Source: Mycolicibacterium aurum (lineage in GTDB: Bacteria > Actinomycetota > Actinomycetes > Mycobacteriales > Mycobacteriaceae). From it: DNA of 64,000 nt. The stretch's first letter is position 1. Every line of letters starts with the position of its first letter. Under the pieces are notes generated by a model that worked only from the letters and a program-made list of their open reading frames with translations, did not search any database and was not told the origin of the DNA. Below are positions 9,687 through 18,182 of this stretch, one piece after another. The stretch covers positions 3,596,001 to 3,660,000 of the forward strand of contig LT549889.1 of the NCBI GenBank assembly GCA_900078775.1. The letters are read 5' to 3'. The position numbers were made by a program, and so were the translations under genes.

Positions 9687-9905
9687 TCAGTTGCTTGCTG
9701 AAGCGAACCGTCCGGGGCCCGGCAGCCGATCGCGCGGCCCGAAGGACCCACGAAGACTCAGCAGAATCGACGCCCGGGCGCTGTCCGACAGCGCGTAACC
9801 GAATCGAGCCAGGACGTCACCGACGGTGGCGCACGGTGGCCGCGGACAGGTGATCAGCTGGGACCGACGCGAGGATGGGGCCACCCGAAGGTAGCCCCAT
9901 CCCAC
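9687..9905 (-). pseudogene. Possible remnant of an ArsR-type regulator
   Basis: The open frame of 72 residues has one recognisable stretch, roughly 9747-9821, reading DVLARFGYALSDSARASILL. It resembles the first helices of ArsR/CmtR-type metal-responsive repressors (normally ALxDPTRxRIL). The recognition helix and C-terminal half are absent, and the flanking residues look like random translation. I read this as a degraded fragment, not a working gene. The evidence is one short motif, so confidence is low. Confidence 0.3.
9873..9902 (-). terminator. Stem-loop downstream of the GjpA-like gene
   Basis: Perfect 9-bp arms GGATGGGGC and GCCCCATCC enclose a 12-base loop, just past the stop codon of the minus-strand gene ending at 9910. 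There is no long U run, as is usual for mycobacterial terminators. Position and GC-rich stem fit a transcription terminator. Confidence 0.5.
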
Positions 9906-9909
9906 ACAA

Positions 9910-11349
9910 TCAGTTCGTCGAATCAGATTGTGCCGAGCCCGCTTTCACGGAATCACCGGAATCGGCACGCTTGACCCCGAGACCTCCGCTGCGGGTTGCG
10001 GATTCCGCGGCCACAGAGGTGTCGGCCGCGCCGGCAGTCACGTAGGTCTTGCCGTCGTTGTCGTTCTCGTTGTCGTTCTGGTTGTCATTCTGGTTGTCAT
10101 TGTCGTTGTCAGCGCCGAACGTGTCGCGGTCCTTGACGGTGACGTACGTATCTTCCCCGACAGTGACGGTCATGTCGTCGTCTTCGACAATGACGTCCTT
10201 CTCGGTATCGGTGGTCTCCTCGATCGTGGTAGATCCGTCGTTGTCCTCGATCACCACATAGTCCCCGCCTTCGTCCGAACCGCTGTCGTTGCCATCCACC
10301 GGGACTTTCACCTCGCCGTCTTCGATCACGATCGTGGTGTCGCCGTCCTTGTCGCCGTCTTCGATCACGATCGTGCCGTCGCCGTCGTCGATCACGATCG
10401 TCGTGTCGCCGTCCTTGTCGCCGGGAGACGTCGGCTCGGGCTCCGGTTCGACCGGTTCGGGCTGGGGCTCCGGTTCGGCCGGTTCGGGCTCGGGTTGGGG
10501 CTCAACGCTGTTCGGCACACCGGCGATCGCCTCGCCGACCGCCACCCGAATCATCTGCACTGCGGCCAGCGGTCCGGCAACCTTGGCCTCGGGATCGTAG
10601 GGGGTGAGCAACCCGACCGCCTCGACACCGCCGAGGCCGGTGCCGTGCCCGTTGAGAATCGCGCCGGCCAGGTCGGCCGGGAGGTTCACCAGCGCGTTCA
10701 CCACCGCGCCTAGATCGCCGCCTGACAAGCCGTCCACCACCAGCCCCGCCGAGTCGATCAGCGCGTTCACCGCCGAAAGGACCGGTCCGGTCGCCGCGAG
10801 CACCACGGCACGCAGCGTGTCTGGATCGGTGAGCACCCCGACCGCTGCGGACAGGTCGGCCACCGCGGTTCTGACCGCTTCGACCACCGCGGCACCGGGT
10901 TCGAGCACGGCAAGCCCGAGCGTCAGCACCGGGTCGAACAGCGTCGTGGCCGCGCCCTGCACATCGCCGCGGGCAAGCTGAGCCATAGCCGTCAGCAGCG
11001 CCTCGGGAATCTCCGCGACCGCGGGCACAGCCTTGACATATGCGGTCTCGACCGACTTGAAAACTTCGATGGTGCTGTGGATCTGCGACTTCACCACCTC
11101 CTTGAGCACCGGCGCGGGGTCGGTGAAAATGCCCTTGCCGATCTCGGTGGTGTAGGAAGCCGATTCCTTCAGCGTCGTCGTCCAAACCTTCACCGGGTCG
11201 CGATACTTCTCGTAGACAGCGACGTTGTCGCTCACCACCGCCCGTAACTCGACGGCCGGAGCCGCGGGAGCGACCGGCATCAGCGCCAGCGCACTTACGC
11301 CGACGAACGCGACACCGGCGATGAGATGCGAACGGACAGAAATGTGCAC
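9910..11349 (-). CDS. gjpA: GjpA-like secreted/outer-envelope protein with acidic repeat tail
   Basis: A 479-residue exported protein. After a signal peptide (about 1-30, ending in APAAPA) comes an Ala/Val-rich helical domain (about 35-280). Next are a Pro-Glu segment (about 290-325) and a very acidic tail with repeats such as DGDTTIVIDDG and IVIEDGD, then NDNDNQ-type repeats. The N-terminal half resembles proteins annotated as outer membrane porin GjpA in Gordonia and mycobacteria; this is recalled, not checked. The GTG at 11349 has AAGGGG just upstream and starts right before the signal peptide; an ATG at 11370 is an alternative. Repeated Asp residues suggest Ca2+ binding, which is inference. 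Confidence 0.62.
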   Translation of the reverse strand: MHISVRSHLIAGVAFVGVSALALMPVAPAAPAVELRAVVSDNVAVYEKYRDPVKVWTTTLKESASYTTEIGKGIFTDPAPVLKEVVKSQIHSTIEVFKSVETAYVKAVPAVAEIPEALLTAMAQLARGDVQGAATTLFDPVLTLGLAVLEPGAAVVEAVRTAVADLSAAVGVLTDPDTLRAVVLAATGPVLSAVNALIDSAGLVVDGLSGGDLGAVVNALVNLPADLAGAILNGHGTGLGGVEAVGLLTPYDPEAKVAGPLAAVQMIRVAVGEAIAGVPNSVEPQPEPEPAEPEPQPEPVEPEPEPTSPGDKDGDTTIVIDDGDGTIVIEDGDKDGDTTIVIEDGEVKVPVDGNDSGSDEGGDYVVIEDNDGSTTIEETTDTEKDVIVEDDDMTVTVGEDTYVTVKDRDTFGADNDNDNQNDNQNDNENDNDGKTYVTAGAADTSVAAESATRSGGLGVKRADSGDSVKAGSAQSDSTN

Positions 11350-11895
11350 GAGACCCCTTTTTACTTGCATACGCAACTATTGACGGCCGCAACAATAACG
11401 CAGGCGATGCCGGCTCGTTACCAGATCTTTATGTTTGCCCACCTCAGAAATAAAGCGACGACTAACGTTCATCTTCAGATTGCACACTCGGACCTCCAAG
11501 GTGTACAAGACCCGTGCTCACACGCCTAGAAGTGTCGACTGGGCGACCGGGCCCGGCCACAGATCGCGACAGACCACAGGTTGGCCAAATTGTCGATCAA
11601 ATTTGCTATGTCCTGCACTTCGGCCGGATTATCGGGTTACCGCGACCGATGCCTCAAGGCCGAGATAGCTGTTGTTGATTGCCGCCGACACATGGGCCGA
11701 GCCGACGACGTCCATGGACGGTGGCACCGTCGCCGATCCGACCGCCTTGCCGCACGCACATGGATGGGCTGGATAGCTCAGAACTGGCGGTTGACGACAC
11801 CACCCGAGGGCGCAGCGTGACCTCAGTCACGCAATCGGTCAGGTGGTGCGGGAAGGGCGGCATGCCATGACGACGCGCCCCGAGGCATCTTTCGG
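11350..11895. other. Intergenic region without a recognised gene
   Basis: About 0.5 kb between the gjpA-like gene and the tRNA. Several short frames exist on both strands, but none has a family signature, a good ribosome site or sensible composition. It should contain the gjpA-like promoter (right of 11349 on the minus strand) and the tRNA terminator; I could not pin down either. Confidence 0.45.
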
Positions 11896-11969
11896 TACCC
11901 CCAGTCGGGCTCGAACCGACACTGTGCGGATTTTAAGTCCGCTGCCTCTGCCAATTGGGCTATGGGGGC
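11896..11969 (-). tRNA. tRNA-Leu (anticodon UAA)
   Basis: Read on the minus strand from 11969, the 74-base gene folds as a cloverleaf. It has a 7-bp acceptor stem (GCCCCCA with TGGGGGT), a D arm, an anticodon stem GCGGA/TCCGC with loop CTTAAAA (anticodon UAA, Leu), a 5-base variable loop ACAGT, a T arm GTCGG/CCGAC with loop TTCGAGC, and discriminator A. CCA is not fully encoded. The short variable loop is unusual, since bacterial tRNA-Leu normally has a long variable arm. Bases 1-42 of the gene are the attachment core of the island. Confidence 0.88.
11928..11969. repeat. attL: 42-bp attachment core inside the tRNA gene
   Basis: This segment is identical to 55319-55360 in the same orientation. 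It covers the 5' half of the tRNA gene, from its first base to the 3' strand of the anticodon stem. Outside the core, the left flank (tRNA 3' half) has no counterpart at the right copy. On the other side similarity continues imperfectly for about 60 more bases, into the integrase 3' end. The integrase gene adjacent to this core supports its being an attachment site. Confidence 0.85.
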
Positions 11970-11981
11970 GTTGCAGCTCAG

Positions 11982-11987
11982 AGCATA
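11982..11987 (-). promoter_or_regulatory. Candidate -10 box of the tRNA-Leu promoter, inside island DNA
   Basis: On the minus strand TATGCT fits the mycobacterial TANNNT -10 pattern, 12 bases before the tRNA 5' end. It lies between the integrase stop codon and the tRNA. The right att copy has TACGCT at the same spacing, so the element has conserved this site. No good -35 is seen. Confidence 0.4.
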
Positions 11988-11989
11988 GT

Positions 11990-13201
11990 TCAGGCGGTTT
12001 CAGCCCTCCCCTGACTTCCTGAATACCGCAGTGATACCGCAGTGCTATTGATCGCCTTGCCCAGCGCGTCGGCCACACCGCTCAAATCGTCGTTGAGCAA
12101 GTGGCCGTAACGATCGAGCGTCATGGCCGCCGTCGCGTGGCCCAGGAGTCTCTGCACGACCTTGACGTTAGCGCCTGCGCTGATAGCCAGTGACGCCGTG
12201 GTGTGTCTCAGGCCGTGCGGTACCAGCCCCTCGATGCCGACGTCTTCACACGCGTTGTCGAATGCCCAGCGGTACTCACCGAGTGGCAGGAACCCACCTT
12301 TGCGACTGGGAAACACCAGCGCGTTCGGGTCGGCGGGTAGCTCTGCCTCGAGTTTCTTCCAGACGGGCTCAGGCACTGGCACGTGACGATCCCGCTTCGT
12401 CTTGGTCGTCGACTCCACGATGCCCTTACCGGTGACCGCGGTTGCGGACGAGCGCACCGTCAGCACCCGATCCCCCACATGCCGGCGGCGCAACGCAACG
12501 GCTTCGCCAAACCTGAGCCCGCAGTAACCCAGGACCAGAGTCAGCGTCTCGAACCGACCAGCTGCCCTGGCCAGCATCAACAGCTCGGCATGGCTCAGGT
12601 ATCGCCGCTCACGCTCGGCTTGCTCGGGAAGATCCTCGTCCCGCTTGATCTCGAACGCGACGTTCTTCGCCACCTTGCCAGTCCGTTGGGCGTACTTGAG
12701 GACAGCACCTACCAGCTGATGCGCTTGGGTGATTCGACTTGCCGATAAACCAGCTCCGCGTTGCCCGCCGTCGACAGATAGCGCCCCCAGCCATGTCGAA
12801 TACGACTCGTAATCAATTCTTTTCAGCTGAACACTCGCCCACTGCGGCAGCACCACTGTGTCGAGCAACGAACGATATCCGGCAACGGTTTTCGGCTTTC
12901 GGTGCTGTTTGGTGGCGAACCACTGCTCGGCGACCGATCCGAACGTCTCCGCACTCTTCCTCGGATCGACATACTCACCACGCTGGAGGTCAGCGGTCAG
13001 CCCGTTGAGATATGCCTGCGCATCCGGCTTGCGTTGAAAACTCTTGGTGTGTTCAGCTCCGGTGCTGTCGACCCATCTGACACGCCATCGCGAGACCTTG
13101 CCGTAGACCGCGGACCGCTCCGTGCGCATCGTCCCGTTCGGGTCCTTGACGCGCTTGTGCCAGCGGTCGTCGATTCCTGCCCGTTCGTTCCGGGTAATCA
13201 C
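11990..13201 (-). CDS. int: Tyrosine-type site-specific integrase
   Basis: A 403-residue phage/island integrase. It has an N-terminal arm-binding domain (about 30-70), a SAM-like core-binding domain (about 90-190) and a catalytic domain (about 210-385). The active-site residues are all present: Arg in GLRFGE, Lys in the TKTKRDR hairpin, His-x-x-Arg in HGLRH, a His in LLGHAT and the Tyr nucleophile in LDRYGH. It should catalyse insertion into and excision from the tRNA-Leu gene. The gene points at the tRNA and ends 21 bases from it, so its transcript could run into the tRNA. A start upstream of a likely divergent promoter faces the excisionase gene. Confidence 0.93.
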   Translation of the reverse strand: MITRNERAGIDDRWHKRVKDPNGTMRTERSAVYGKVSRWRVRWVDSTGAEHTKSFQRKPDAQAYLNGLTADLQRGEYVDPRKSAETFGSVAEQWFATKQHRKPKTVAGYRSLLDTVVLPQWASVQLKRIDYESYSTWLGALSVDGGQRGAGLSASRITQAHQLVGAVLKYAQRTGKVAKNVAFEIKRDEDLPEQAERERRYLSHAELLMLARAAGRFETLTLVLGYCGLRFGEAVALRRRHVGDRVLTVRSSATAVTGKGIVESTTKTKRDRHVPVPEPVWKKLEAELPADPNALVFPSRKGGFLPLGEYRWAFDNACEDVGIEGLVPHGLRHTTASLAISAGANVKVVQRLLGHATAAMTLDRYGHLLNDDLSGVADALGKAINSTAVSLRYSGSQGRAETA

Positions 13202-13387
13202 GAATCGACCCTACCGCAACAATCCGTGGAAGCGATCCGCTTTGCCTCTCCGGTCGGTGTTCTCCTGAGGTCGAATCAGCGGGGCCCGAACGACTTTTCA
13301 GTGAATGTGGCTGCGGTGGTGGACACGTCGATGCTCTCTCGGCCACTGTTGGCTCAGCCAAGACAACTGGGATTGAGGACGAATCTG

Positions 13388-13585
13388 ATGGAACTGCTAG
13401 GAGCTAAGGAAGTCTCGGACCTAACCGGTGTCCCGGTTGGAACGCTGAGGTACTGGCGTCATTCGGATATCGGTCCGGCGAGCTTCACCTTGGGCCGCCG
13501 GGTCGTTTATCGACGCGATGAGGTCCTGCGATGGATCTCCCAGCGGGAGAGCGCAACCCGGAGGGGAGGCGGCGACGCCGCGTAA
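13388..13585 (+). CDS. AlpA/MerR-like excisionase or DNA-binding protein
   Basis: A 65-residue protein with a winged helix-turn-helix of the AlpA/excisionase type: MELLGAKEVSDLTGVP, then TLRYWRHSD and VVYRRDEVLRWI. Such proteins direct excision with their integrase or activate it. The ATG at 13388 is chosen because the domain starts there; the frame is open much further upstream. It is divergent from int, with a 186-base shared intergenic region, and is followed by a terminator-like stem-loop. Confidence 0.75.
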   Translation: MELLGAKEVSDLTGVPVGTLRYWRHSDIGPASFTLGRRVVYRRDEVLRWISQRESATRRGGGDAA

Positions 13586-13599
13586 CGCCGACGTATGAG

Positions 13600-13629
13600 A
13601 AAGACCTCGGGGTCTAGCCCGAGGCCTTT
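13600..13629 (+). terminator. Intrinsic terminator-like stem-loop after the excisionase gene
   Basis: Arms CCTCGGG and CCCGAGG enclose a 6-base loop, extended by AAAG and CTTT on the outside. It lies 15 bases past the excisionase stop codon and before the ATPase gene, so it could end or attenuate that transcript. Confidence 0.6.
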
Positions 13630-13720
13630 CGTTCGAACCACCCGATCACTCAGCACGGAGATTCCCTATGAGAATAATCCTCTATGCCCGTCTGCAACAG
13701 CACCACGGGCAGGAGATCCC

Positions 13721-15295
13721 GTGAACTCCTCAGCAGACACGGACAAGAAGTCGGTTGCAGCGCGTTTGGTCGGCATGGCACAAGAGCGCTATCTGCTCGG
13801 AGTGTCCGAAGATGGCGAGCCCTTTGGCGCCGAACGAAATCGACCACACCTCGCGATGCTCCTTCGAGGCGGCCGAGCCGGACTCCGCGCCGATCTGGCC
13901 GCACGCTACTTTCGGGAGACCGGCTCCGTCGCCGGGGGGCAGGCGCTGACCGATGCGACCCTGATCTTGGAGGGACTCGCGGCCGCGCAGACCCCCGAAG
14001 CAGTGAACCTCCGCGTTGCCGAGCAAGGCGGAGTTGTTTACATCGACACCGGGGACCCGGATGGCCGGGTCATCCGGATTCGTGGCGGGCAATGGACACT
14101 TTGCAGCTCGGCGCCAGTTCGCTTCCTCAGGACCAAGCTGACAGGCGCGATGCCTATGCCATGTCCTAGTGGCGATGTGACGGAACTTTGGGACTTCGTC
14201 AACATCGCTGTCGAGGATCGACCAGTACTTCTTGCTGTCCTAGTCGGCGCACTGATCCAGTGCGACGTTCCTCACCCGGTGCTAGCACTCTTCGCCGAAC
14301 AAGGCAGCGCCAAGAGTACAACCACCCGGATGCTGGTCGACCTTGTCGACCCCTCCCCTGTTCCCCTTCGACAGGCGCCGCGCGATCAAGACTCATGGGT
14401 AACGGCTGCGTCAGGGTCGTGGGTAGTTGCTCTGGACAATCTGTCCGCGATCCCGCCATGGCTGTCCGATTCGCTATGCCGTGCTGCGACAGGAGACGGC
14501 CACGTGAAGCGCGCGCTATACACGGACGCCGACCTGGCAATTTTGAAGTTTCGCCGGTGCGTGATCGTCAACGGTATCGACGTCGGCGCGGTACGTCCTG
14601 ACCTCGCAGAGCGACTGGTAACAGTCGAGCTGCGACGCATCGAGCGACAAATGCGACAACCGGAGTCCGCGATGCGACAACGGTGGACAATGGCTCTACC
14701 TGCCATTCTGGGCGGCCTACTTACCCTTGCCGCAGCTGTCCATTCGCGACTTGAAACGATCTCAGTTGATGAGCTGCCGCGGATGGCGGACTTCTGTCGC
14801 ACGCTGGCGGCCGTGGACGAGATCTTGTCCACGGATGGCTTACGCCGATACACGTCGCGCGCCAGTCACCTGTCTGAGGAGACTTTGTCCATTAACCCGT
14901 TCGTCGAACAGCTACGCTCGCGCCCTCAAGAACCTCTTGTCGGTCAATCCGGCGATGATTTGCTGAAACTGCTTACACCGGTCGATGACGACTGGCGACG
15001 GCCGAGGGAATGGCCAAAGAACGGTCGCGACGTTTCGGGGTTACTTCGAAGGCACGCACCGGCGCTTCGCAATCTCGGGTGGGTTATTGAAGACGATAGC
15101 GCGCGGAACCACAGGAACGTTCTGCTGTGGACTATCTATCCTCCCTACAAAGATGTTGCGGCTCAGCGAGCCTCGCGATCCTCGCGTACCTCGTGGACGC
15201 AGGTCAGTGGAGATGCGAAAGTCACCGTGGGTCACCGGAAAGCGCCGGAGGAGTGCGATACGTCCGGCGCTGATGTCACAGCGGAAGCGTCGTGA
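13721..15295 (+). CDS. P-loop ATPase, replication-type island protein
   Basis: A 524-residue protein with a Walker A-like loop GSAKSTTT near residue 215 and a Walker B-like VVALDNLS near 265, in an arrangement like phage/plasmid helicase or primase-associated ATPases. The N-terminal 200 residues may form a regulatory or primase-like domain; no primase motif is clear. Next to integrase and excisionase it probably supports island replication after excision, as in satellite-type islands. The GTG at 13721 follows AGGAGA and starts in a normal-looking sequence; the longer frame from 13595 would read through the terminator region. It ends close to a convergent antitoxin-like gene. Confidence 0.65.
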   Translation: MNSSADTDKKSVAARLVGMAQERYLLGVSEDGEPFGAERNRPHLAMLLRGGRAGLRADLAARYFRETGSVAGGQALTDATLILEGLAAAQTPEAVNLRVAEQGGVVYIDTGDPDGRVIRIRGGQWTLCSSAPVRFLRTKLTGAMPMPCPSGDVTELWDFVNIAVEDRPVLLAVLVGALIQCDVPHPVLALFAEQGSAKSTTTRMLVDLVDPSPVPLRQAPRDQDSWVTAASGSWVVALDNLSAIPPWLSDSLCRAATGDGHVKRALYTDADLAILKFRRCVIVNGIDVGAVRPDLAERLVTVELRRIERQMRQPESAMRQRWTMALPAILGGLLTLAAAVHSRLETISVDELPRMADFCRTLAAVDEILSTDGLRRYTSRASHLSEETLSINPFVEQLRSRPQEPLVGQSGDDLLKLLTPVDDDWRRPREWPKNGRDVSGLLRRHAPALRNLGWVIEDDSARNHRNVLLWTIYPPYKDVAAQRASRSSRTSWTQVSGDAKVTVGHRKAPEECDTSGADVTAEAS

Positions 15296-15316
15296 CCGAA
15301 CGGGCTGGCTCCTGGA

Positions 15317-15571
15317 TCAGGTGCCCAGATACTTTGTCACATCACGCGCCATCTGATCCGCCAATTTGTCGATACGGGCGATGCGCCGACTGGCGGCAGC
15401 TCGAACTTGTCGTTCGGTTGGGCGATGCGCTTCGTGCTCAACAGGCAGCAACAACGCAACCGCATGGCCGTCAGCCGCCTGGATTTCGAATCGCTCTCCA
15501 CCTTCGACGCGCAAAAGCACTTCGTCGAACGTACGCTGGAACTCCTGCACGGCAATGATCTTCACGCTCAT
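15317..15571 (-). CDS. Phd/YefM-like antitoxin
   Basis: An 84-residue protein whose first half follows the Phd/YefM pattern: a short N-terminal strand, EFQRTFDEVLLRVEGGERFEI, then VALLLP. The C-terminal half is helical and charged, as in antitoxins that cap a toxin. The ATG has an excellent GAGAGGAGA ribosome site. No PIN, RelE or Doc toxin is visible beside it, so it is either an orphan or its partner has been lost. It may autoregulate as family members do. Confidence 0.65.
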   Translation of the reverse strand: MSVKIIAVQEFQRTFDEVLLRVEGGERFEIQAADGHAVALLLPVEHEAHRPTERQVRAAASRRIARIDKLADQMARDVTKYLGT

Positions 15572-15723
15572 TCTCCTCTCCTAACCGCGTTCAGGATGCG
15601 GCGTCCCGCCAACTGAGCTGAAACGATGTGCTATGACGCCGATGTGGCAGCCCAGCGCTGCGAGACCTGCGGCCTGCCAGAGGGCAGCCTCGCAGGTGAG
15701 ACACTGACGGGCGGCATGTCCGG

Positions 15724-16494
15724 TTAGGGTATCTCTAGGAGCCAGACTTCCTGCGCGGCACGGCAATCCGCGACCGAGGCGGGATCAACCACCTCGACGT
15801 CACGGAGTACCAATTCACAATGCTCCAGTGAGCATCCGAAGTCGGTCAACGCCTTCATCCAGCTTACGAGGATGGCTGTCGAACGCGATTTATCATCGTG
15901 ACCTGCGATGGCCCAAAGACGCCCGAACGTGGCCGCCACACTGTCGCGGAACGCCCTATGAAGCAACCAATACGCTTTATCGAACTCTGATCGCGAGAAC
16001 CAACCGTACGAGACCAGCTGAGGCATACGAAGCTTGCGTTCGAAGATGCTTGGATTCGCACGGCGAAGGGCAGCGCTCCACTGTTGACGAGCCGTGACGA
16101 TGTGCTCATGCGGTGAAGTTGGCCGAAGCATTAGCAGATACTGACCGCCTTCCGCGAAGTCTGCCCGTCGCAGATGTGCGTCACTCCCCTGAACCCCTAT
16201 CGGCGATGGTGCATAGAGGCTCGCGCGGTCCCAGGTTGGTGGCGGACACTGAAGCGAAGCGTTTTCAGAGATGATCTTGAGCCGCGCGCTCATTCGCTCC
16301 AGCTGATTTGCATAGCTAATCAAAGGATAGCTAATCGGCAGGGAGTCGCTGGCCGATAACTCATCCCCAGTCCGAACGTGAAATTTGCGCGCCCATATAG
16401 ACGCCTGATCGATGACGTTCACCAGATGCGCATGCAGACGCTCCAGCTCCGCCCTCCAAGCTTCGCCGTCTACCTCGCGAGAAGCGGAATCCAT
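15724..16494 (-). CDS. Hypothetical protein
   Basis: A 256-residue, mostly helical soluble protein that I do not recognise. It has no signal peptide, membrane segment or clear motif. Residues 10-100 carry a spaced Leu/Ala pattern and the C-terminal part is rich in Trp and Cys. A GGAGG about 17 bases before the ATG is a distant ribosome site. Base composition looks less GC-rich than the flanking chromosome, as expected of island DNA. It is one of several minus-strand unknowns in this part of the island. Confidence 0.55.
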   Translation of the reverse strand: MDSASREVDGEAWRAELERLHAHLVNVIDQASIWARKFHVRTGDELSASDSLPISYPLISYANQLERMSARLKIISENASLQCPPPTWDRASLYAPSPIGVQGSDAHLRRADFAEGGQYLLMLRPTSPHEHIVTARQQWSAALRRANPSIFERKLRMPQLVSYGWFSRSEFDKAYWLLHRAFRDSVAATFGRLWAIAGHDDKSRSTAILVSWMKALTDFGCSLEHCELVLRDVEVVDPASVADCRAAQEVWLLEIP

Positions 16495-16633
16495 TCGCTG
16501 AAGTCAACCTCCTGCAACATCGAAAAGGTCAGTAATACAGAATGTTCAGCGGCAATCGATATTTGCATGCGCTGCAGCGTAGGCCGCGTACATCCTATGT
16601 GACATCTTGCTGCGCGCTGGCCACTCGTCCTAT

Positions 16634-16936
16634 TCACGGTGCAGCGATAGCGCTGTTCGTCCGTGAGCCGGCCACGTAGTCGGCTGCGGATCGAGACGTT
16701 CCATGAGCCACAAGGTACCGCTTTACACGTATGTTCCGCCACAACCGAGCACATAATAGATCCGAGCATCTCTGCATTTCATCGGGCTGATATGCGGTTT
16801 CGAGCAAATCAATCACTCGCGCGACGTCACGTCCAGGATGCTTGTTTTTAGCCGGCTCTCCCGTATCTGCGGGGACCCAGTCACGATGACATCGGCGCCG
16901 CCTATTCGCGCGAGAAGCCGAATGGGCCTCTATCAC
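16634..16936 (-). CDS. Doubtful small hypothetical protein
   Basis: A 100-residue open frame with a plausible helical segment in the middle (ARVIDLLETAYQPDEMQR). It has no ribosome site I trust and no family resemblance. Other frames overlap it on both strands. The surrounding 16495-16996 region has no better gene, so this is the only candidate there. Confidence 0.22.
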   Translation of the reverse strand: MIEAHSASRANRRRRCHRDWVPADTGEPAKNKHPGRDVARVIDLLETAYQPDEMQRCSDLLCARLWRNIRVKRYLVAHGTSRSAADYVAGSRTNSAIAAP

Positions 16937-16996
16937 TCACATGAACCGGGGGCACAGAGTGCGCCCGGTCTGACGGACAGCGAAAACCTGGGGCGC

Positions 16997-17869
16997 TCAC
17001 TGTTGCCGATTCGGATAGACCGCCCTGGCGAGTTCACGCACGATCTCGAAGGTGCTGCGGTCCAGCTCTTTACGTCGCGCTCGACTTAAGACAGTCGACA
17101 ACAGGATGTTCATAACATCGGCGTTGTTGAGTGCCAGATCGACCGCGTGGCGAGCGGAGCGAATCTCCGCCGCAGGAGCGCAATCGTGCTGTGCATGCCG
17201 TTCACTCCGACCGGCAGCACGAGAAACCTCGACGAGGCGAATAGGTTCCCCATGGCGCTCGGCAGCCGTGCGTGCCGCTGAGGCGTCTCTGCGGCATGTG
17301 TCAGAGCAATAACGGCGTGGACGACCCCGCCGGAACGTGACGTCGGGATCCAGCATGACGGCATCGCAACGGACACACCGACTTGGATCGAACGTTGAGT
17401 CGCAATCTGCTCCCGTCGACCAATGATCGACGTCAACTGTGCTGTTGCTGCGGGAGACTGCACGGTTCGCGGCCAGGCCGGAACCGTCACGAGACCTGGC
17501 TGCACGCTGCACCCCGCCGTCGTCGGCACGCGCCCTGCGGAGCACATTCTGAAGGTCGCGAACTCCGACTTCAGCGAGATTTGCGATCGATGCAACCGTC
17601 TGACCGCGATCCCTCATGCGCCCGATGACGCTTTGCAAGTTCACAAAGTGGCTCACTCTCTTCCGAGCCGCATCCTTGCGGACGTTCTCAGTCACTTGGT
17701 CGAGTCTCGCACTCTCCCAAACGTCGACTGCGCCCAACCGCTGCAACAGAACACGAACCGAGGCGGCGTCGTCCGCGTTGGCGAGCGCAAGGCTCGCACG
17801 TTTCTCGTTCGCCCGCCGCTGCGCCTCTACTACACGCTGGCGCGCCCGTAGCTTGTCGCTTCCGCTCAT
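16997..17869 (-). CDS. Hypothetical protein with a C4-type zinc-binding motif
   Basis: A 290-residue protein. Residues 1-110 are Arg/Ala-rich and helical with a possible helix-turn-helix (VASIANLAEVGVRDLQNVLR). Around residue 165 lies CVRCDAV followed by RRYCSDTCRR, a Cys4 zinc-finger pattern seen in nucleic-acid-binding proteins. The C-terminal 60 residues are helical. Together these suggest a DNA- or RNA-binding island protein; exact function is unknown. The first 50 bases upstream contain a sequence repeated upstream of the gene starting at 21125. Confidence 0.58.
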   Translation of the reverse strand: MSGSDKLRARQRVVEAQRRANEKRASLALANADDAASVRVLLQRLGAVDVWESARLDQVTENVRKDAARKRVSHFVNLQSVIGRMRDRGQTVASIANLAEVGVRDLQNVLRRARADDGGVQRAARSRDGSGLAANRAVSRSNSTVDVDHWSTGADCDSTFDPSRCVRCDAVMLDPDVTFRRGRPRRYCSDTCRRDASAARTAAERHGEPIRLVEVSRAAGRSERHAQHDCAPAAEIRSARHAVDLALNNADVMNILLSTVLSRARRKELDRSTFEIVRELARAVYPNRQQ

Positions 17870-17902
17870 AGGCGCAAACGTAGATCGGGTCGTACGCTAT
17901 CG

Positions 17903-17921
17903 TCCACCACCACAGCCACAT
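17903..17921. repeat. 19-bp repeat (copy 1), 34 bases upstream of a minus-strand gene
   Basis: The 19 bases from TCCACC to CCACAT are identical to 21158-21176. On the minus strand both copies begin with an ATG and read Met-Trp-Leu-Trp-Trp-Trp. Both sit about 33-34 bases before the annotated start of a minus-strand gene. Here the reading frame stays open to 17688 and overlaps the gene start. Confidence 0.6.
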
Positions 17922-18044
17922 TCGTACGTCGCTCACATGTCTTCGGCGGTACTCAGCTGCTTACCAACGCTGTCGCGTGGTGAAGGCCGTTAGGATCGCG
18001 GCGAGCGCTTCGGAGTACGAGCGCAATGAGAACAGCGAGAGCGT

Positions 18045-18182
18045 TTAGTCGTTGTCGCCTTGAGCTGGGTCGCCGCGGCGTGTCCGGTCGTAGGCCTGAT
18101 TCATGAGGTCGACCAGCGGAAGTGGTACTGCTAAAGACTTTGTGTCGTCACCGAGGGGCCTCGCATTGGAGGTCCTCTTCAA
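18045..18182 (-). CDS. Possible small protein overlapping the end of the 18148 gene
   Basis: A +1 frame beginning at a TTG inside the previous gene encodes 45 residues, with the sensible stretch PLPLVDLMNQAYDRTRRGD. An internal ATG (at about 18103) is another start. Coding is plausible because the stretch is amphipathic and free of stops just where the upstream gene ends. There is no clear ribosome site, so this is tentative. Confidence 0.25.
   Translation of the reverse strand: MKRTSNARPLGDDTKSLAVPLPLVDLMNQAYDRTRRGDPAQGDND

Noticed and set aside
10049..10713. Long plus-strand frames with Ser/Val- or Val/Asp-rich products
   Set aside because: They are antisense translations of the acidic repeat tail of the GjpA-like gene, with no start signal or family.
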